NCBI RefSeq assembly: GCF_024585265.1
Contig: NZ_CP036533.1
Span: 2,613,001 to 2,677,000 of the forward strand
Source of the DNA: Bradyrhizobium sp. WBAH42
GTDB taxonomy: Bacteria; Pseudomonadota; Alphaproteobacteria; Rhizobiales; Xanthobacteraceae
Length of the DNA stretch: 64,000 nucleotides
Direction: 5' to 3'
The stretch's first letter is position 1; each line of letters starts with the position of its first letter. Both the position numbers and the translations under genes were made by a program. A model generated the notes under the pieces. The model searched no databases. It saw nothing but the letters and a program-made list of their open reading frames with translations, and was not told the origin of the DNA. Below are positions 35,386 through 44,861 of this stretch, in pieces.

Positions 35386-36237
35386 TCAGGACTTCACCGC
35401 GCCCGCCGTGAGCCCGCCCACCATGTAGCGGCGGAAGGCGTAATAGACCGCGGCCGGCGGCAGCGCGTAGATGAAGCCGGTGGTCATCAGCAGCTCCCAC
35501 GGCGAGTCGTCGGCGGCGAGGAAGTTGCCGAGCGCGACGGGGAGGGTGATCTCGCGGTCGTTCGACAGCAGCAGGAACGCGTAGAGATATTCGTTCCAGG
35601 CCAGCAGCACCGCATAGGTGCCGATCGCGACCAGCGAGGGCATCATCAGCGGCACGTAGACCAGGCGGAAGATCTGCAGGGTGGTGGCGCCGTCCATCAC
35701 CGCGGCCTCGTCCAGCTCGACCGGCAGCTTGTCGGAGGCCTGCTTGAGCACCCAGATGGCGTAGGGGCTCGCGATCGTCACCATGGCCAGGATCAGCGAC
35801 CAGTGATTGTTGAGCAGACCGTAATTGCCCATGGTGCGATACATGGGCACCGCGAGGAACGCCGCCGGAATGAAATAGGTGAAGAGCGCGAGGTTCAGCA
35901 CCGCGCGTCCGCCCGGCACCTTCAGCCGCGAGATCGAGAACGCGGCTGCGGTCGCGATGACCAGCGTCAGCGCGCCGACGGAAGCCGCGATCAGCGTCGA
36001 ATTCCAGAACTGGACGTAGAAGTCGCGCAGGAAATAATGCTGCTGCTTGAACACGATCTCGAAGTTGTGCAGCGTCGGATGGTCCGGCCACAGCTTGCCC
36101 GAGAACGCGTCCTCCTTCGGGGAGATCGCGAACAGGAACATGTGGTAGATCGGGATCATCGTCCACAGGAAAACGGGAATGCCGATCAGCAGCAGCCGCG
36201 CTTCCGTCGCGACGTCACGGAGAGAGGGGAGCTTCAT
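35386..36237 (-). CDS. Sugar ABC transporter permease (MalG type)
   Basis: This 283-aa permease has six helices, an ELDEAAVMDGATTLQIFRLV EAA loop and ends GGLTAGAVKS, the C-terminal signature of MalG/CUT1 permeases. Its start overlaps the upstream permease stop by four bases. Together with the binding protein at 37204 it forms a CUT1-type carbohydrate importer. The operon lacks its own ATPase. Confidence 0.9.
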   Translation of the reverse strand: MKLPSLRDVATEARLLLIGIPVFLWTMIPIYHMFLFAISPKEDAFSGKLWPDHPTLHNFEIVFKQQHYFLRDFYVQFWNSTLIAASVGALTLVIATAAAFSISRLKVPGGRAVLNLALFTYFIPAAFLAVPMYRTMGNYGLLNNHWSLILAMVTIASPYAIWVLKQASDKLPVELDEAAVMDGATTLQIFRLVYVPLMMPSLVAIGTYAVLLAWNEYLYAFLLLSNDREITLPVALGNFLAADDSPWELLMTTGFIYALPPAAVYYAFRRYMVGGLTAGAVKS

Positions 36238-37106
36238 CGCGACAACCGTTTCATCATGAAGTAAACGAGCGGCAGGACGAACGGCATCGCGCAGACGATG
36301 GATGCCATCGCGAGCGAGAGCTGGTCGAGCCGGAGATAGCGGATACCGAGCGTCGCCAGCACGTGCGTGAGGTCGGCAGGTCCACCGCCGGTGAGCAGGT
36401 AGACGCTGTTGAAGTCGCCCAGCGTCCAGATCATCGAGAGCAGCGTGCAGGTGACGTACAGCGTCTGCATCGACGGCCAAGTGATGTAGCGGAATTTCTG
36501 CCACCAGCTCGCGCCGTCGACCTCCGCGGCCTCGAACAGATCGTGCGGGATCGCGAGACGGCCGGTGATCAGGATCAGGGTCCAGAACGGCAGCGACTTC
36601 CAGATGTGAACGCCGATCGCCATGCTGAGCGCCACGGTCGGGTCGTTCAGCCAGTTCGGACCGTCGTCGCCGGTGAAAGAGAAGATTAGGTGATTGATCA
36701 CGCCCCATTCGGGATTGAGCATGAAGCGCACCGACAGGATGGTCGGGATCGACGGCACCGCCCAGGGCAGGATGAAGATCACCGAAAGCCATCTGATCCA
36801 GGGGCGCTGCTGCGCGAAGAAGCCGGACAGGAACAACGCGATCAGCATCTTGATGTTGATGCCGATGACCAGGAAGATCAGCGTGTTGATCGCGGCGCGC
36901 GCGAAGATCGGGTCGTTGTACAGCGCCACGTAATTCGACGGCGCCCGCGCCAGCCAGAGCCCATAGCAAACGGGATAGACGACGAAGGCAAGGAAGACGA
37001 GCAGATAGGGCGCGAGCAGGATGATGCCCCAGACCTGCGCCGGGGTCAGCCGCGACGACAGGGGCGGGCCGGGGATTGCCTGATCGCCAGAGAGCGTGAT
37101 CGCCAT
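36234..37106 (-). CDS. Sugar ABC transporter permease (MalF type)
   Basis: This 290-aa permease has six helices and an EAAEVDGASWWQKFRYITWP EAA loop, the MalF/UgpA pattern. The TGGGPADLTHVLATLGI segment is also typical. ATG 37106 with a GAAAG Shine-Dalgarno is chosen over the longer open frame. It lies 97 nt after the binding-protein gene and overlaps the MalG-type gene by four bases. Confidence 0.9.
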   Translation of the reverse strand: MAITLSGDQAIPGPPLSSRLTPAQVWGIILLAPYLLVFLAFVVYPVCYGLWLARAPSNYVALYNDPIFARAAINTLIFLVIGINIKMLIALFLSGFFAQQRPWIRWLSVIFILPWAVPSIPTILSVRFMLNPEWGVINHLIFSFTGDDGPNWLNDPTVALSMAIGVHIWKSLPFWTLILITGRLAIPHDLFEAAEVDGASWWQKFRYITWPSMQTLYVTCTLLSMIWTLGDFNSVYLLTGGGPADLTHVLATLGIRYLRLDQLSLAMASIVCAMPFVLPLVYFMMKRLSR

Positions 37107-37132
37107 TCTTTCGAAACTCTTTGAAAGGACTT

Positions 37133-37153
37133 CCGGCCGCACGAGGCGGCCGG
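37133..37153. promoter_or_regulatory. Intercistronic hairpin between binding protein and permease genes
   Basis: A perfect 8-bp stem (CCGGCCGC / GCGGCCGG, 5-nt loop) lies between the binding-protein stop and the MalF-type start. Such hairpins often protect the upstream mRNA and give excess binding protein, as in malE-malF; that role is inferred. Confidence 0.5.
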
Positions 37154-37203
37154 TGTTTGTCGTTTACCACTCCCAGCGAGCCACGGGGAGAGAGGGATGG
37201 ACC

Positions 37204-38589
37204 TTAGCCCGCGACCTGCTTGATCCGGGCGATCAGCTCGTCCACGGCCTTGTCGACCGGAACCTTCTCGCTGACGACGCGGTTCATCGCCTTCGCCCAC
37301 ACGTTCTCGTTGTTGAGAATCGTGAACTTCCAGTTCTTGGTGAAGTCGAACGCTGCGGTGCCGCCCTTGAACTGGGCGTAGACGGCCTTGCGGTGCTTGT
37401 CAGCCTGCCAGAACGGGCTTTCCTGGCTTTCCTTCGTCACCGGGAACCAGCGGCCGAGCGCGCCCTCGATGTAGGGGCGGATGTTCTCTTCCTGCAGCAG
37501 GAAGCTGATGAACTGCTTGCCCTCGGTCTTGTTCTTGGCCGCGGTGAACATCAGTCCGGTCTTGACGTCGGAGCGGTAGCGGATGGTCGAACCGTCAGGC
37601 GCCTTCGGGAACGAGGCCGTGATGATGTCCTGTTCATAGGCCTTCTTGCCGGCCTCGCGCTGTTCCGGCGTGAGGTTCTGGTTCTGGGAATCCTCGAACC
37701 ATTTCGCCGCGATCGAGATCGTGAAGTTATGGGTCATCACGATGGTCTTGTTGTGGAACGCGACGTTATTGTCGGGATCCTTCCAGGTGGTCGAGGACGG
37801 CGGGGTGCAGCCCTTGATGTAGGTGTCGGTGTAGTCCTTCATCGCCTTGATCAGGTTCTCGCGAACCGCGGGATCGTCGACCAGCAGCTTGCCGTCGTCG
37901 TCGACCAGCTTGACGTGATAGGCGTCCATGAAGGTGTAGAACGACTGGAAGGCGTCGGTGGATTCCACGCCCATCGGCTGGCCGACGGCGTAGAGGCGCT
38001 GGCCGGTCGCCTTGCGGATCGCCGGCTGCACCTTGTCGCACCAGAAGGTCCAGTAGCCCGCCCAATCGTTCGGAATGTCGCTCAGCTTGAAGCCGGCCTT
38101 CTCCAGCAGGTCGTTCCAGATCTGAACGTGCATGCTCTGCTGCTTCAGCGGAAAGCCGTAATAGGCCTTCTTCTTGGTGACGTCGTTGTAGAGAATCGAG
38201 GCGTCGAGCGTGTTCTGCACGAACCGATCCTTGATCGGCTCCATGACGCCGGAGAGGTCCTCGAGCTTGCCCTCATAGGCCCACTTGCCCTGTACCTGCA
38301 CGTCGTAGCTGTCGGAATAGGCGACGTCGGGCACGGTGCCTGCATCGAGCGCCGCGACGGTCTTCGGGATCATGTCCTGGATCGCGTACTGCGACAATTC
38401 GACCTTGATGCCGGTCTTGGCTTCAAACTTCTTGATCGTCTCGGCGAGCGCTTCGTCCTCGGACTTGTAAAAGCCCTTGACCCACCAAACCGTAATCGTC
38501 TTTTGCTGCGCAAAGGCGGGTGCGGTGGCGGCAAATAGCCCAGCCGCAGCGACCGCCAATGAAACTGCGCGAATAACCTTGGATTTCAC
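37204..38589 (-). CDS. Sugar ABC transporter substrate-binding protein
   Basis: This 461-aa family 1 extracellular binding protein starts at GTG with GAGGGAG upstream. The signal peptide is about residues 1-28, with cleavage near APAFAQ. Mature sequence shows TVWWVKGFYKSEDEALAETI and the two-lobe SBP pattern through PFWQADKHRKAV. It should deliver a sugar or sugar-like ligand to the downstream permeases in the periplasm. The ligand is unknown. An operator-like inverted repeat lies just before its start. Confidence 0.88.
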   Translation of the reverse strand: MKSKVIRAVSLAVAAAGLFAATAPAFAQQKTITVWWVKGFYKSEDEALAETIKKFEAKTGIKVELSQYAIQDMIPKTVAALDAGTVPDVAYSDSYDVQVQGKWAYEGKLEDLSGVMEPIKDRFVQNTLDASILYNDVTKKKAYYGFPLKQQSMHVQIWNDLLEKAGFKLSDIPNDWAGYWTFWCDKVQPAIRKATGQRLYAVGQPMGVESTDAFQSFYTFMDAYHVKLVDDDGKLLVDDPAVRENLIKAMKDYTDTYIKGCTPPSSTTWKDPDNNVAFHNKTIVMTHNFTISIAAKWFEDSQNQNLTPEQREAGKKAYEQDIITASFPKAPDGSTIRYRSDVKTGLMFTAAKNKTEGKQFISFLLQEENIRPYIEGALGRWFPVTKESQESPFWQADKHRKAVYAQFKGGTAAFDFTKNWKFTILNNENVWAKAMNRVVSEKVPVDKAVDELIARIKQVAG

Positions 38590-38604
38590 GTTTTTCTCCC
38601 TCAA

Positions 38605-38628
38605 ACGGCCGGTGTTTTAACCGGTCGT
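38605..38628. promoter_or_regulatory. Inverted repeat upstream of the sugar-transport operon
   Basis: Arms ACGGCCGGT / ACCGGTCGT (one mismatch, 6-nt spacer) lie 16-39 nt before the binding-protein GTG. Position fits a repressor operator near the promoter or a leader hairpin. Confidence 0.45.
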
Positions 38629-38783
38629 ATAAAACACTAGCGCATGGCCGTCATCCGATCTAGCGGCTTCTTGTCAGACCTATGTCGCGGTTGGAGCGAG
38701 GCTCTGGAGACGCGAATTCGCGCATCGATCCAAAGGCCGCATCAATACATGCCAATCAATTCGCCTCGCGGTGTCTGGCCTCG

Positions 38784-39348
38784 TCAGCGCTTCCCCTTGA
38801 TGCCGGCGGAAGCGGCAGTCGGGCTCGTGTCAGCCGATCGCGCGCGCGGCTTGCCTTGCCCGCTCGTGCGAGCAGGAGAGCGCCATGCCTCGAGCAACAT
38901 CTTGAGAAACTGGCTGGCATGAGGGGACAGAGTCGCTCCGCGCCTGCGCACGATGCCGATCGTGCGCGACACTTCCGGCTCGATCAGGCGAATGGTCTGA
39001 ATGATCGGATGGCCGGCCGCGGGCGTCGCGAGCTTCGGTAGCACGGCGATGCCAAGACCCGCTTCGACCAGGCCAAGCGAACCGGAGAGGTGAGCCACTT
39101 CATAGGACCAGTTCAGCTGCAAGCCGTGCCGCGCCAGCGCATTGTCGATCAGCGCACGATTGCCGCTGTTGCGGCCGACGGTGATGACCCGGTGCGGCAC
39201 GATCTCCGGCCAGCTGACCTGCTTGCGCGACGCTAGCGAATGGTCGTGACGGCAGGCGAGGACGAAAGGGTCCTCCACCAGTTTCTCGAACTCGATCTCG
39301 GCATGCGAAGCCCCGATGAAATTGATGCCGAAATCGACCTCGCCGCGC
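38784..39348 (-). pseudogene. LysR regulator remnant, effector domain only
   Basis: The minus-strand frame encodes a LysR substrate-binding domain: SRGEVDFGINFIGA, then PFVLACRHDHSLA, HLSGSLGLVEAGLGIAVLP and a basic tail. The frame enters at about 39348 with no start codon of the right kind, and the N-terminal winged-helix is missing. The 146 bp up to the AsmA stop reads no LysR HTH in any frame. Clear deletion of the 5' half makes this a relic; a truncated protein of 164 aa from GTG 39278 is possible but would not bind DNA. Confidence 0.7.
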
Positions 39349-39494
39349 GAACACGGAGCAGGCGAGGTAGCTCGGCCAGGGCAGCACGCCCGCGACCGCG
39401 GCCGCGCCGACGATCGCTGCAGCGCCCCTGGTGCGGGAGAAGAGCTGGATCTCGACGACCCAATCGGCCGCGTGAGGTCGTGCCGGATCTTGCC

Positions 39495-41405
39495 TCAGTT
39501 GGACTTGGCGTTTTCTTTGGCGTTTTCCTTGGCATTCTCCGCCGTCGGCGATCCGTCGGGACGTTTTCCGCCCCCGGTGATGCGCTGCTTGAGGAGATCG
39601 AGGAAGGGAGACGCTGCAGGCGACTGCCGGATCAGGCTTTCGGGATCGGGAAAGATCAGCGGGTCGTCCCAGGGGCCCTGCACCATGAAGGGCAATTGAA
39701 AGCCGGACGCCGTGTTGAGGCTCGCCACACCCTTCATGTCGTATTCGCGCGCCGGCACCGAGGCGGTGCCGGTCAGCGTGATCTTGGCCGCCGGACCCTC
39801 GATGCGGATGTCCTCGGCGGTGGCGATGCCGTCGGAGAATTTCACTGAGATGGTGAGATTGTCGTATGGCGTCGAGCCGTTGCGGAAATTGCCGCCACCC
39901 GACAGCGGCCGTCGCTCCAGCCGCTTCAGCAGCTGCTCGGCATTGAAGCCCGAGATCGCGCCGTTGTGCCCGGTCACGGTGGCGCTGCCGTCGAGGGACT
40001 GCACGAGGCCGAACGGGCTCGAGCCCGAGGCGAAGAGCGAGACGTTGATGTTGCCGCGGCCGGACAGCTTGTTGAGGCCGAACAGCTCGTTGGCGCAGGC
40101 CTGCAGATCGACGTCGGTGAACTGGAATTGCGCCTTGATGTCGGCGACCGTATCGGACCGCGCGATGCCGAACGATCCCTTTGCGATCCCGCCATAGACC
40201 TGCGCCTCGCCGACCGAGAGCGCCAGCGTGCCATTGCGCACATTGGCGCCGATCGCGGTGCGGCCGAGCTTGGTCGGCCCGACCGTCAGCTTTGCCGCCG
40301 ACAGGCGCATGTCGAGGTCGGTGGTCGACAACCCGTTGAGATCGAACAGTTGCCTGTTCCAGTCGCGCGCGCCGCTCGCGAGCAGGCGGAACGTCGAGAT
40401 ATAAGGCGTGAAGTCGAGCGCGTCGGCGGCGAGCGTCGCCTGCAGCGTCTGCCGGCCGTTATTGGCGTAGGTCATGACGCCCTCGGCGGCATTGCCGTCG
40501 AGCTCGACATTGACATTGGTGAGCGCGATCGAGGCGCCGACGACGTTGGCGCGCGCCTTCAGCACGAAGCGGCCGAAGCCGCCGCTGCCGGGCTGCGGCT
40601 GTCCGGTCCAGCGCAGCGCGTTGCGCAAGGACGGGCTGTCCACGGTGAGCGTGCCCTCCATCATCGGGCTGGTGCGGTTGGCGACGCTGCCGTCGAAGGC
40701 GAGCTTGAGCGGCGCGCTGGCGATGCGCGCCTTCAGGCCGGAGCGGTCCCCGGAGAGGGCGGCGACGAAGTCGGAAAAGCTGATCGAGCCGTCGACGCGC
40801 TCGCCGCGCCAGTCGAACTGTCCGGTCGCGGCAAAGGAGCGCGAGATCGAAGGCCAGGCCAGCGACAGGTCGATGTCCTCGAGCTTCTCGGTGGCATGCG
40901 TGGCAACGTCCTCGTAATCGAGCACGCCGTCCTGGATCCGGATTTCGGAGAACGAGACCTGGTTCTCGGCTCCGGGCTTCATGGTGCGCGCGATGGTCTG
41001 GATGAAGGGCGTCCAGTTGCTCTCGCCGTCCGGCTGCAGGCTGACGTGGATACGCGGCCGCAGCAGGGTCAGGTCGGCGATCTCGAAACGTTGCAGCAAG
41101 AGCGGCAGCAGCCGCAAATTCGCGGTGAGCACGTCGACCTGGAGCGCGGGAGCGCTGGTGCCGCCGCCCTTGAGGCCGACGTCGCGGAAGGAGATGTAGC
41201 TCGCCGGAAGCACCGAGATGTCGATGCTGCCGGCGACATTGAGCTCGAGACCGGTGACGTCGCGGATCTGCGCCTCGACCGCCTTGCGCAGCGCGTCGCG
41301 GTTGATGAGCCAGGAGGTCGCGATCAGGGCGATCAGCGCGATGCCGAGCAGCGCCGCGATCGGCGTCCCGAGGCGCTTCATTCCTTGGGCCATGGTCAAT
41401 GGCAT
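39495..41405 (-). CDS. AsmA family protein
   Basis: This 636-aa protein has an N-terminal membrane anchor (about residues 15-33) followed by the AsmA N-terminal domain (GLELNVAGSIDISVLPASYISFRDVG region) and a C-terminal AsmA_2-like repeat region around FGLNKLSGRGNINVSLFASG. AsmA-like proteins (TamB/YhdP relatives) bridge the envelope and are implicated in lipid transport to the outer membrane. The periplasmic part is beta-rich. The stop is followed directly by the LysR relic. Confidence 0.88.
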   Translation of the reverse strand: MPLTMAQGMKRLGTPIAALLGIALIALIATSWLINRDALRKAVEAQIRDVTGLELNVAGSIDISVLPASYISFRDVGLKGGGTSAPALQVDVLTANLRLLPLLLQRFEIADLTLLRPRIHVSLQPDGESNWTPFIQTIARTMKPGAENQVSFSEIRIQDGVLDYEDVATHATEKLEDIDLSLAWPSISRSFAATGQFDWRGERVDGSISFSDFVAALSGDRSGLKARIASAPLKLAFDGSVANRTSPMMEGTLTVDSPSLRNALRWTGQPQPGSGGFGRFVLKARANVVGASIALTNVNVELDGNAAEGVMTYANNGRQTLQATLAADALDFTPYISTFRLLASGARDWNRQLFDLNGLSTTDLDMRLSAAKLTVGPTKLGRTAIGANVRNGTLALSVGEAQVYGGIAKGSFGIARSDTVADIKAQFQFTDVDLQACANELFGLNKLSGRGNINVSLFASGSSPFGLVQSLDGSATVTGHNGAISGFNAEQLLKRLERRPLSGGGNFRNGSTPYDNLTISVKFSDGIATAEDIRIEGPAAKITLTGTASVPAREYDMKGVASLNTASGFQLPFMVQGPWDDPLIFPDPESLIRQSPAASPFLDLLKQRITGGGKRPDGSPTAENAKENAKENAKSN

Positions 41406-41681
41406 GTCCTGATCGGGTTGGTCGTTGGAGCCAGAAGGGCGGGCCGCGAAAGCTTGCGTGCCGACGCCCAGATCCTATGGTGTTAAGTGCCGCAACTTGA
41501 TGGGTTTTCTTGACGCTTTCAAGGCCGCTGCACGGTTATGCCCACGGCATGGGCAGCTTCTATCACCCGGGGGCGGAGCGGAGAACCCCGTATCATTGAC
41601 GGCTTCGGACGATTTCGCCTAATAATCGCCGCCAATGAGGCGCGACGCCCGCCAGCCGAAGGTTCAGTCGAGGTTTTTTGC

Positions 41682-42389
41682 ATGAACAAGGTCTATCCCG
41701 ACGCCAAGTCGGCGCTGTCAGGCATTCTCAAGGACAACATGATGATCATGTCGGGCGGCTTCGGCCTCTGCGGCATCGCCGAGGAGCTGTCGGACGCGAT
41801 CCGGGACTCCGGCGTCAAGGGCCTGACCGTGGTCTCCAACAATGCCGGCGTCGACGGGATCGGCCTCAGCCGCCTGCTCGAAACCCGCCAGATCAAGAAG
41901 ATGATCTCGTCCTATGTCGGCGAGAACAAGCTGTTCGCCCAGCAATACCTCGCCGGCGAGCTGGAACTCGAATTCAATCCGCAGGGCACGCTGGCCGAGC
42001 GCATCCGCGCTGGTGGCGCCGGCATCCCGGCCTTCTACACCAAGACCGGCGTCGGCACCCTGATCGCCGAAGGCAAGGAAGTGAAGGAATTCGATGGCGA
42101 GAAGTATCTGATGGAGCGCGGCCTGTTCGCCGACCTCGCCATCGTGCATGCCTGGAAGGGCGACACCGCCGGCAACCTGATCTACCGCAAGACCGCGCGC
42201 AACTTTAACCCGATGATGGCGACCGCCGCGAAGATCACGGTGGCCGAGGTCGAGCACCTGATTCCCGCCGGTGAACTCAATCCCGACCACATCCACACGC
42301 CCGGTATCTTCGTGAAGCGCATCGTCGAGGTCGGCACGGCCAAGAAGCGCATCGAATTCCGCAACACCCGCCCGCGTACCGCCGCCTAA
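41682..42389 (+). CDS. scoA: Succinyl-CoA:3-ketoacid CoA-transferase subunit A
   Basis: This 235-aa protein is the A subunit of a family I CoA-transferase: MNKVYPDAKSALSGIL, IMSGGFGLCGIAEEL, NNAGVDGIGLS and GGAGIPAFYTKTGVGT. With ScoB it moves CoA from succinyl-CoA to acetoacetate, activating ketone bodies for use. ATG 41682 yields the family-standard N-terminus. The B subunit starts 18 nt downstream. Confidence 0.93.
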   Translation: MNKVYPDAKSALSGILKDNMMIMSGGFGLCGIAEELSDAIRDSGVKGLTVVSNNAGVDGIGLSRLLETRQIKKMISSYVGENKLFAQQYLAGELELEFNPQGTLAERIRAGGAGIPAFYTKTGVGTLIAEGKEVKEFDGEKYLMERGLFADLAIVHAWKGDTAGNLIYRKTARNFNPMMATAAKITVAEVEHLIPAGELNPDHIHTPGIFVKRIVEVGTAKKRIEFRNTRPRTAA

Positions 42390-42407
42390 GCGCAACAGGA
42401 GACTCAC

Positions 42408-43058
42408 ATGGCCTGGACCCGTGAACAGATGGCCGCGCGCGCCGCGAAGGAATTGCGCGACGGCTATTACGTCAATCTCGGCATCGGCATCCCGACGCTG
42501 GTCTCGAACTACATCCCCGACGGCATGGACGTCTCCTTGCAGAGCGAGAACGGCATGCTCGGCATGGGGCCGTTCCCCTATGAGGGCGAGGAAGACGCCG
42601 ATCTCATCAACGCCGGCAAGCAGACCGTGAGCGAGTTGCCCTCGACCTCGTATTTCTCGAGCGCGGATTCCTTCGGCATGATCCGCGGCGGCCACATGGA
42701 TCTGTCGATCCTCGGCGCCATGCAGGTGGCCCAGAACGGCGATCTCGCCAACTGGATGATCCCCGGCAAGATGGTCAAGGGCATGGGCGGCGCGATGGAT
42801 CTCGTCGCCGGCGTCAAGCGCGTCGTCGTGGTGATGGAGCATTCGGCCAAGGACGGCCCCAAGCTTCTGAAGACATGCAACCTGCCGCTGACCGGCGAAC
42901 GCGTGGTCGACATGGTCGTCACCGATCTCGCCGTCTTCACCATCGACAAGCATGGCACCGGTGGCATGGCGCTGATCGAGCTCGCCGACGGCGTTTCGCT
43001 CGACGAGGTCAAGGCCAAGACCGAAGCCGAATTCCGCGTCGCGCTGAAGAACACCTAA
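42408..43058 (+). CDS. scoB: Succinyl-CoA:3-ketoacid CoA-transferase subunit B
   Basis: This 216-aa protein is the B subunit and carries the catalytic glutamate in [10 protein letters not shown]. The [20 protein letters not shown] and [19 protein letters not shown] segments are typical. It forms a heterodimer (or dimer of these) with ScoA in the cytosol. AGGAG precedes its ATG; the pair form a two-gene operon. Confidence 0.93.
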   Translation: MAWTREQMAARAAKELRDGYYVNLGIGIPTLVSNYIPDGMDVSLQSENGMLGMGPFPYEGEEDADLINAGKQTVSELPSTSYFSSADSFGMIRGGHMDLSILGAMQVAQNGDLANWMIPGKMVKGMGGAMDLVAGVKRVVVVMEHSAKDGPKLLKTCNLPLTGERVVDMVVTDLAVFTIDKHGTGGMALIELADGVSLDEVKAKTEAEFRVALKNT

Positions 43059-43148
43059 GCTAGAAACGGGCGCATCACTGCGGTCCGTGCGTCCCAACTC
43101 CCCTGAATGCGGGCGATGGCGTGAATGCGCGGACGACGGGGCATCCCA

Positions 43149-44861
43149 TCAAGCGGGGCCGCTCGGCACTTCGGAGAACCGGGTCAGCCAGGCAACCGGG
43201 CCGATGCTGGCGACGATGATCAGGAGCGCCGCCAGCGCGCCGTCCTCGAAATTGCCGCGGCTGGCGTATTGGTAGATCGACGTCGACAGTGTTTCGACGT
43301 TGAGGGGCCGCAAGAGCAGCGTTGCCGGGAGCTCCTTCAGACAGTCGACGAACATGATGATGACGGCGCCCAGCATCGCGGGCCGGAGCAACGGCAGATA
43401 GATCTGCCTCAAGATGACTGCCTGGCCTGCGCCGACCGCGCGTGCGCTCTCGTCATAGTCGCTCGGAATGCTGTCGAACCCGGCCTTGATCATGCCGACC
43501 GGCACAGCCAGAAAACGAATCGTGTAGGCGATCACGACGGCCATCCCGGAGCCGACCAGGACCAGCCCGGGAAGGGAACGTCCGGTCCAGGTCGCGACCG
43601 CGCTCAGCGCATTGTCGACCGCCAGGACCGGGGTGAGCAGGCCGAGAGCGATGACGAGACCCGGCAGCGCGTATCCGGCCTGCGCGATGCTCAGCGCGAC
43701 ATATCGCAGAGGATCCGGCCGCAAGCGGTGCGCGATCGTCGTAGCGAGCGCAAGCATCAGCGCCATGAGCGTCGCGAGCCCTGCAAAGGCAAACGAATGG
43801 AAGGTGTGGCGCCACAGCAGCGGGTCGAAATTTGCAAGCAGTCCGCGACCGAGAGCCTGATGCGCCAGATAGAGCAGCGGTACCACGAAGCCGATCAGCA
43901 CCGGCAGCGCGCAGACCGCGAACGCGATCGACGCTCTTGCACCCGACAGCGGGGTTCGCTGCCTCACATGCGGGCTTTCGGCCGAGAACTCGGTGCTGGC
44001 GTTGCGACGGCCGTAACGCTCCATCGCGATCAGGCCGGCGACGATTGCAAGCATCAGGCATGCCAGTTGTGCCGCACCGGCAAGGCTGCCGCGGTTGAGC
44101 CAGGTGGTGAAGATCGAGACCGTCAGCGTGCGGATGCCGAGATATTCGCTGGCTCCGATGTCGTTGAGCGTTTCGAGCGCGACCAGCGCCACTCCGACCG
44201 CGAGCGCCGGTCGCGCCATTGGCAGTGAAACGCGCCAGAAAACGGTCCATCGGCCGGCGCCAAGCGTCTTAGCCGCTTCGGCGAATTCGGCAGACTGAAC
44301 CTGGAACGTCGCGCGGGCCGACAGATAGACGTAAGGATAGAGCACGAGCCCGATCACGAAGATGGCGCCCGGCAGCGAGCGCAGGTTGGGCAGATGGCCG
44401 AGTGCATCGCGCAGCGGCAGCCAGATCGCCAGGGTGCGATGCACGAGGCCAAGCGGCTCGAACAGGTCGGCATAGACGTAAGCCGCAAGATAGGTCGGAA
44501 TCGCCAGCGGCAGCGGCATCAGCCACAGGAGCATGCCCCGGCCGGCAAAATCGTGGCGCGATATCACCCATGCAGTGCCGGCGCCGATCAGTAATGTGAC
44601 CGCGCCGACCCCGACGAGCAGAAGCGCGGTATCCAGCAGGGCGGCCGGCAGCACGTAGCTGATCAGGTCGTGCCACACATCGGGCGCCGGCTGCAGAGCC
44701 AGCGAAACGATCGAGATCACGGGCGCCGCGACCATGATCGCGGTTGCGATCGCGATTGCGGTTGCGGCGCGCCCGGCGTGGGCACGGCGTCTCGAGCGAG
44801 GCCGTGCGTCCGAAGTTTCTCCCAGTGTAAGAGACGTGGGCCGCCAGAGATCAGTTGTCAA
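43149..44861 (-). CDS. fbpB: Ferric iron ABC transporter permease (FbpB type)
   Basis: This protein of about 570 aa is a fused double permease: two six-helix BPD_transp_1 modules, each with an EAA loop (EFAEAAKTLGAGRWTVFWRVSLP and DYDESARAVGAGQAVILRQIYLP). It matches FbpB/AfuB permeases. The probable start is a TTG at 44861 that overlaps the fbpA stop (translation coupling); the open frame extends further up. It moves Fe3+ delivered by FbpA across the inner membrane. The ATPase is not encoded here. Confidence 0.85.
   Translation of the reverse strand: MTTDLWRPTSLTLGETSDARPRSRRRAHAGRAATAIAIATAIMVAAPVISIVSLALQPAPDVWHDLISYVLPAALLDTALLLVGVGAVTLLIGAGTAWVISRHDFAGRGMLLWLMPLPLAIPTYLAAYVYADLFEPLGLVHRTLAIWLPLRDALGHLPNLRSLPGAIFVIGLVLYPYVYLSARATFQVQSAEFAEAAKTLGAGRWTVFWRVSLPMARPALAVGVALVALETLNDIGASEYLGIRTLTVSIFTTWLNRGSLAGAAQLACLMLAIVAGLIAMERYGRRNASTEFSAESPHVRQRTPLSGARASIAFAVCALPVLIGFVVPLLYLAHQALGRGLLANFDPLLWRHTFHSFAFAGLATLMALMLALATTIAHRLRPDPLRYVALSIAQAGYALPGLVIALGLLTPVLAVDNALSAVATWTGRSLPGLVLVGSGMAVVIAYTIRFLAVPVGMIKAGFDSIPSDYDESARAVGAGQAVILRQIYLPLLRPAMLGAVIIMFVDCLKELPATLLLRPLNVETLSTSIYQYASRGNFEDGALAALLIIVASIGPVAWLTRFSEVPSGPA

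Noticed and set aside
37096..38538. 480-aa plus-strand open frame over the sugar-binding protein gene
   Set aside because: It is an antisense shadow: no domain, and the minus strand has a signal peptide and family 1 binding-protein pattern.
41718..43097. 459-aa minus-strand open frame over scoAB
   Set aside because: It crosses both CoA-transferase genes and their spacer, and its sequence has antisense-type composition.
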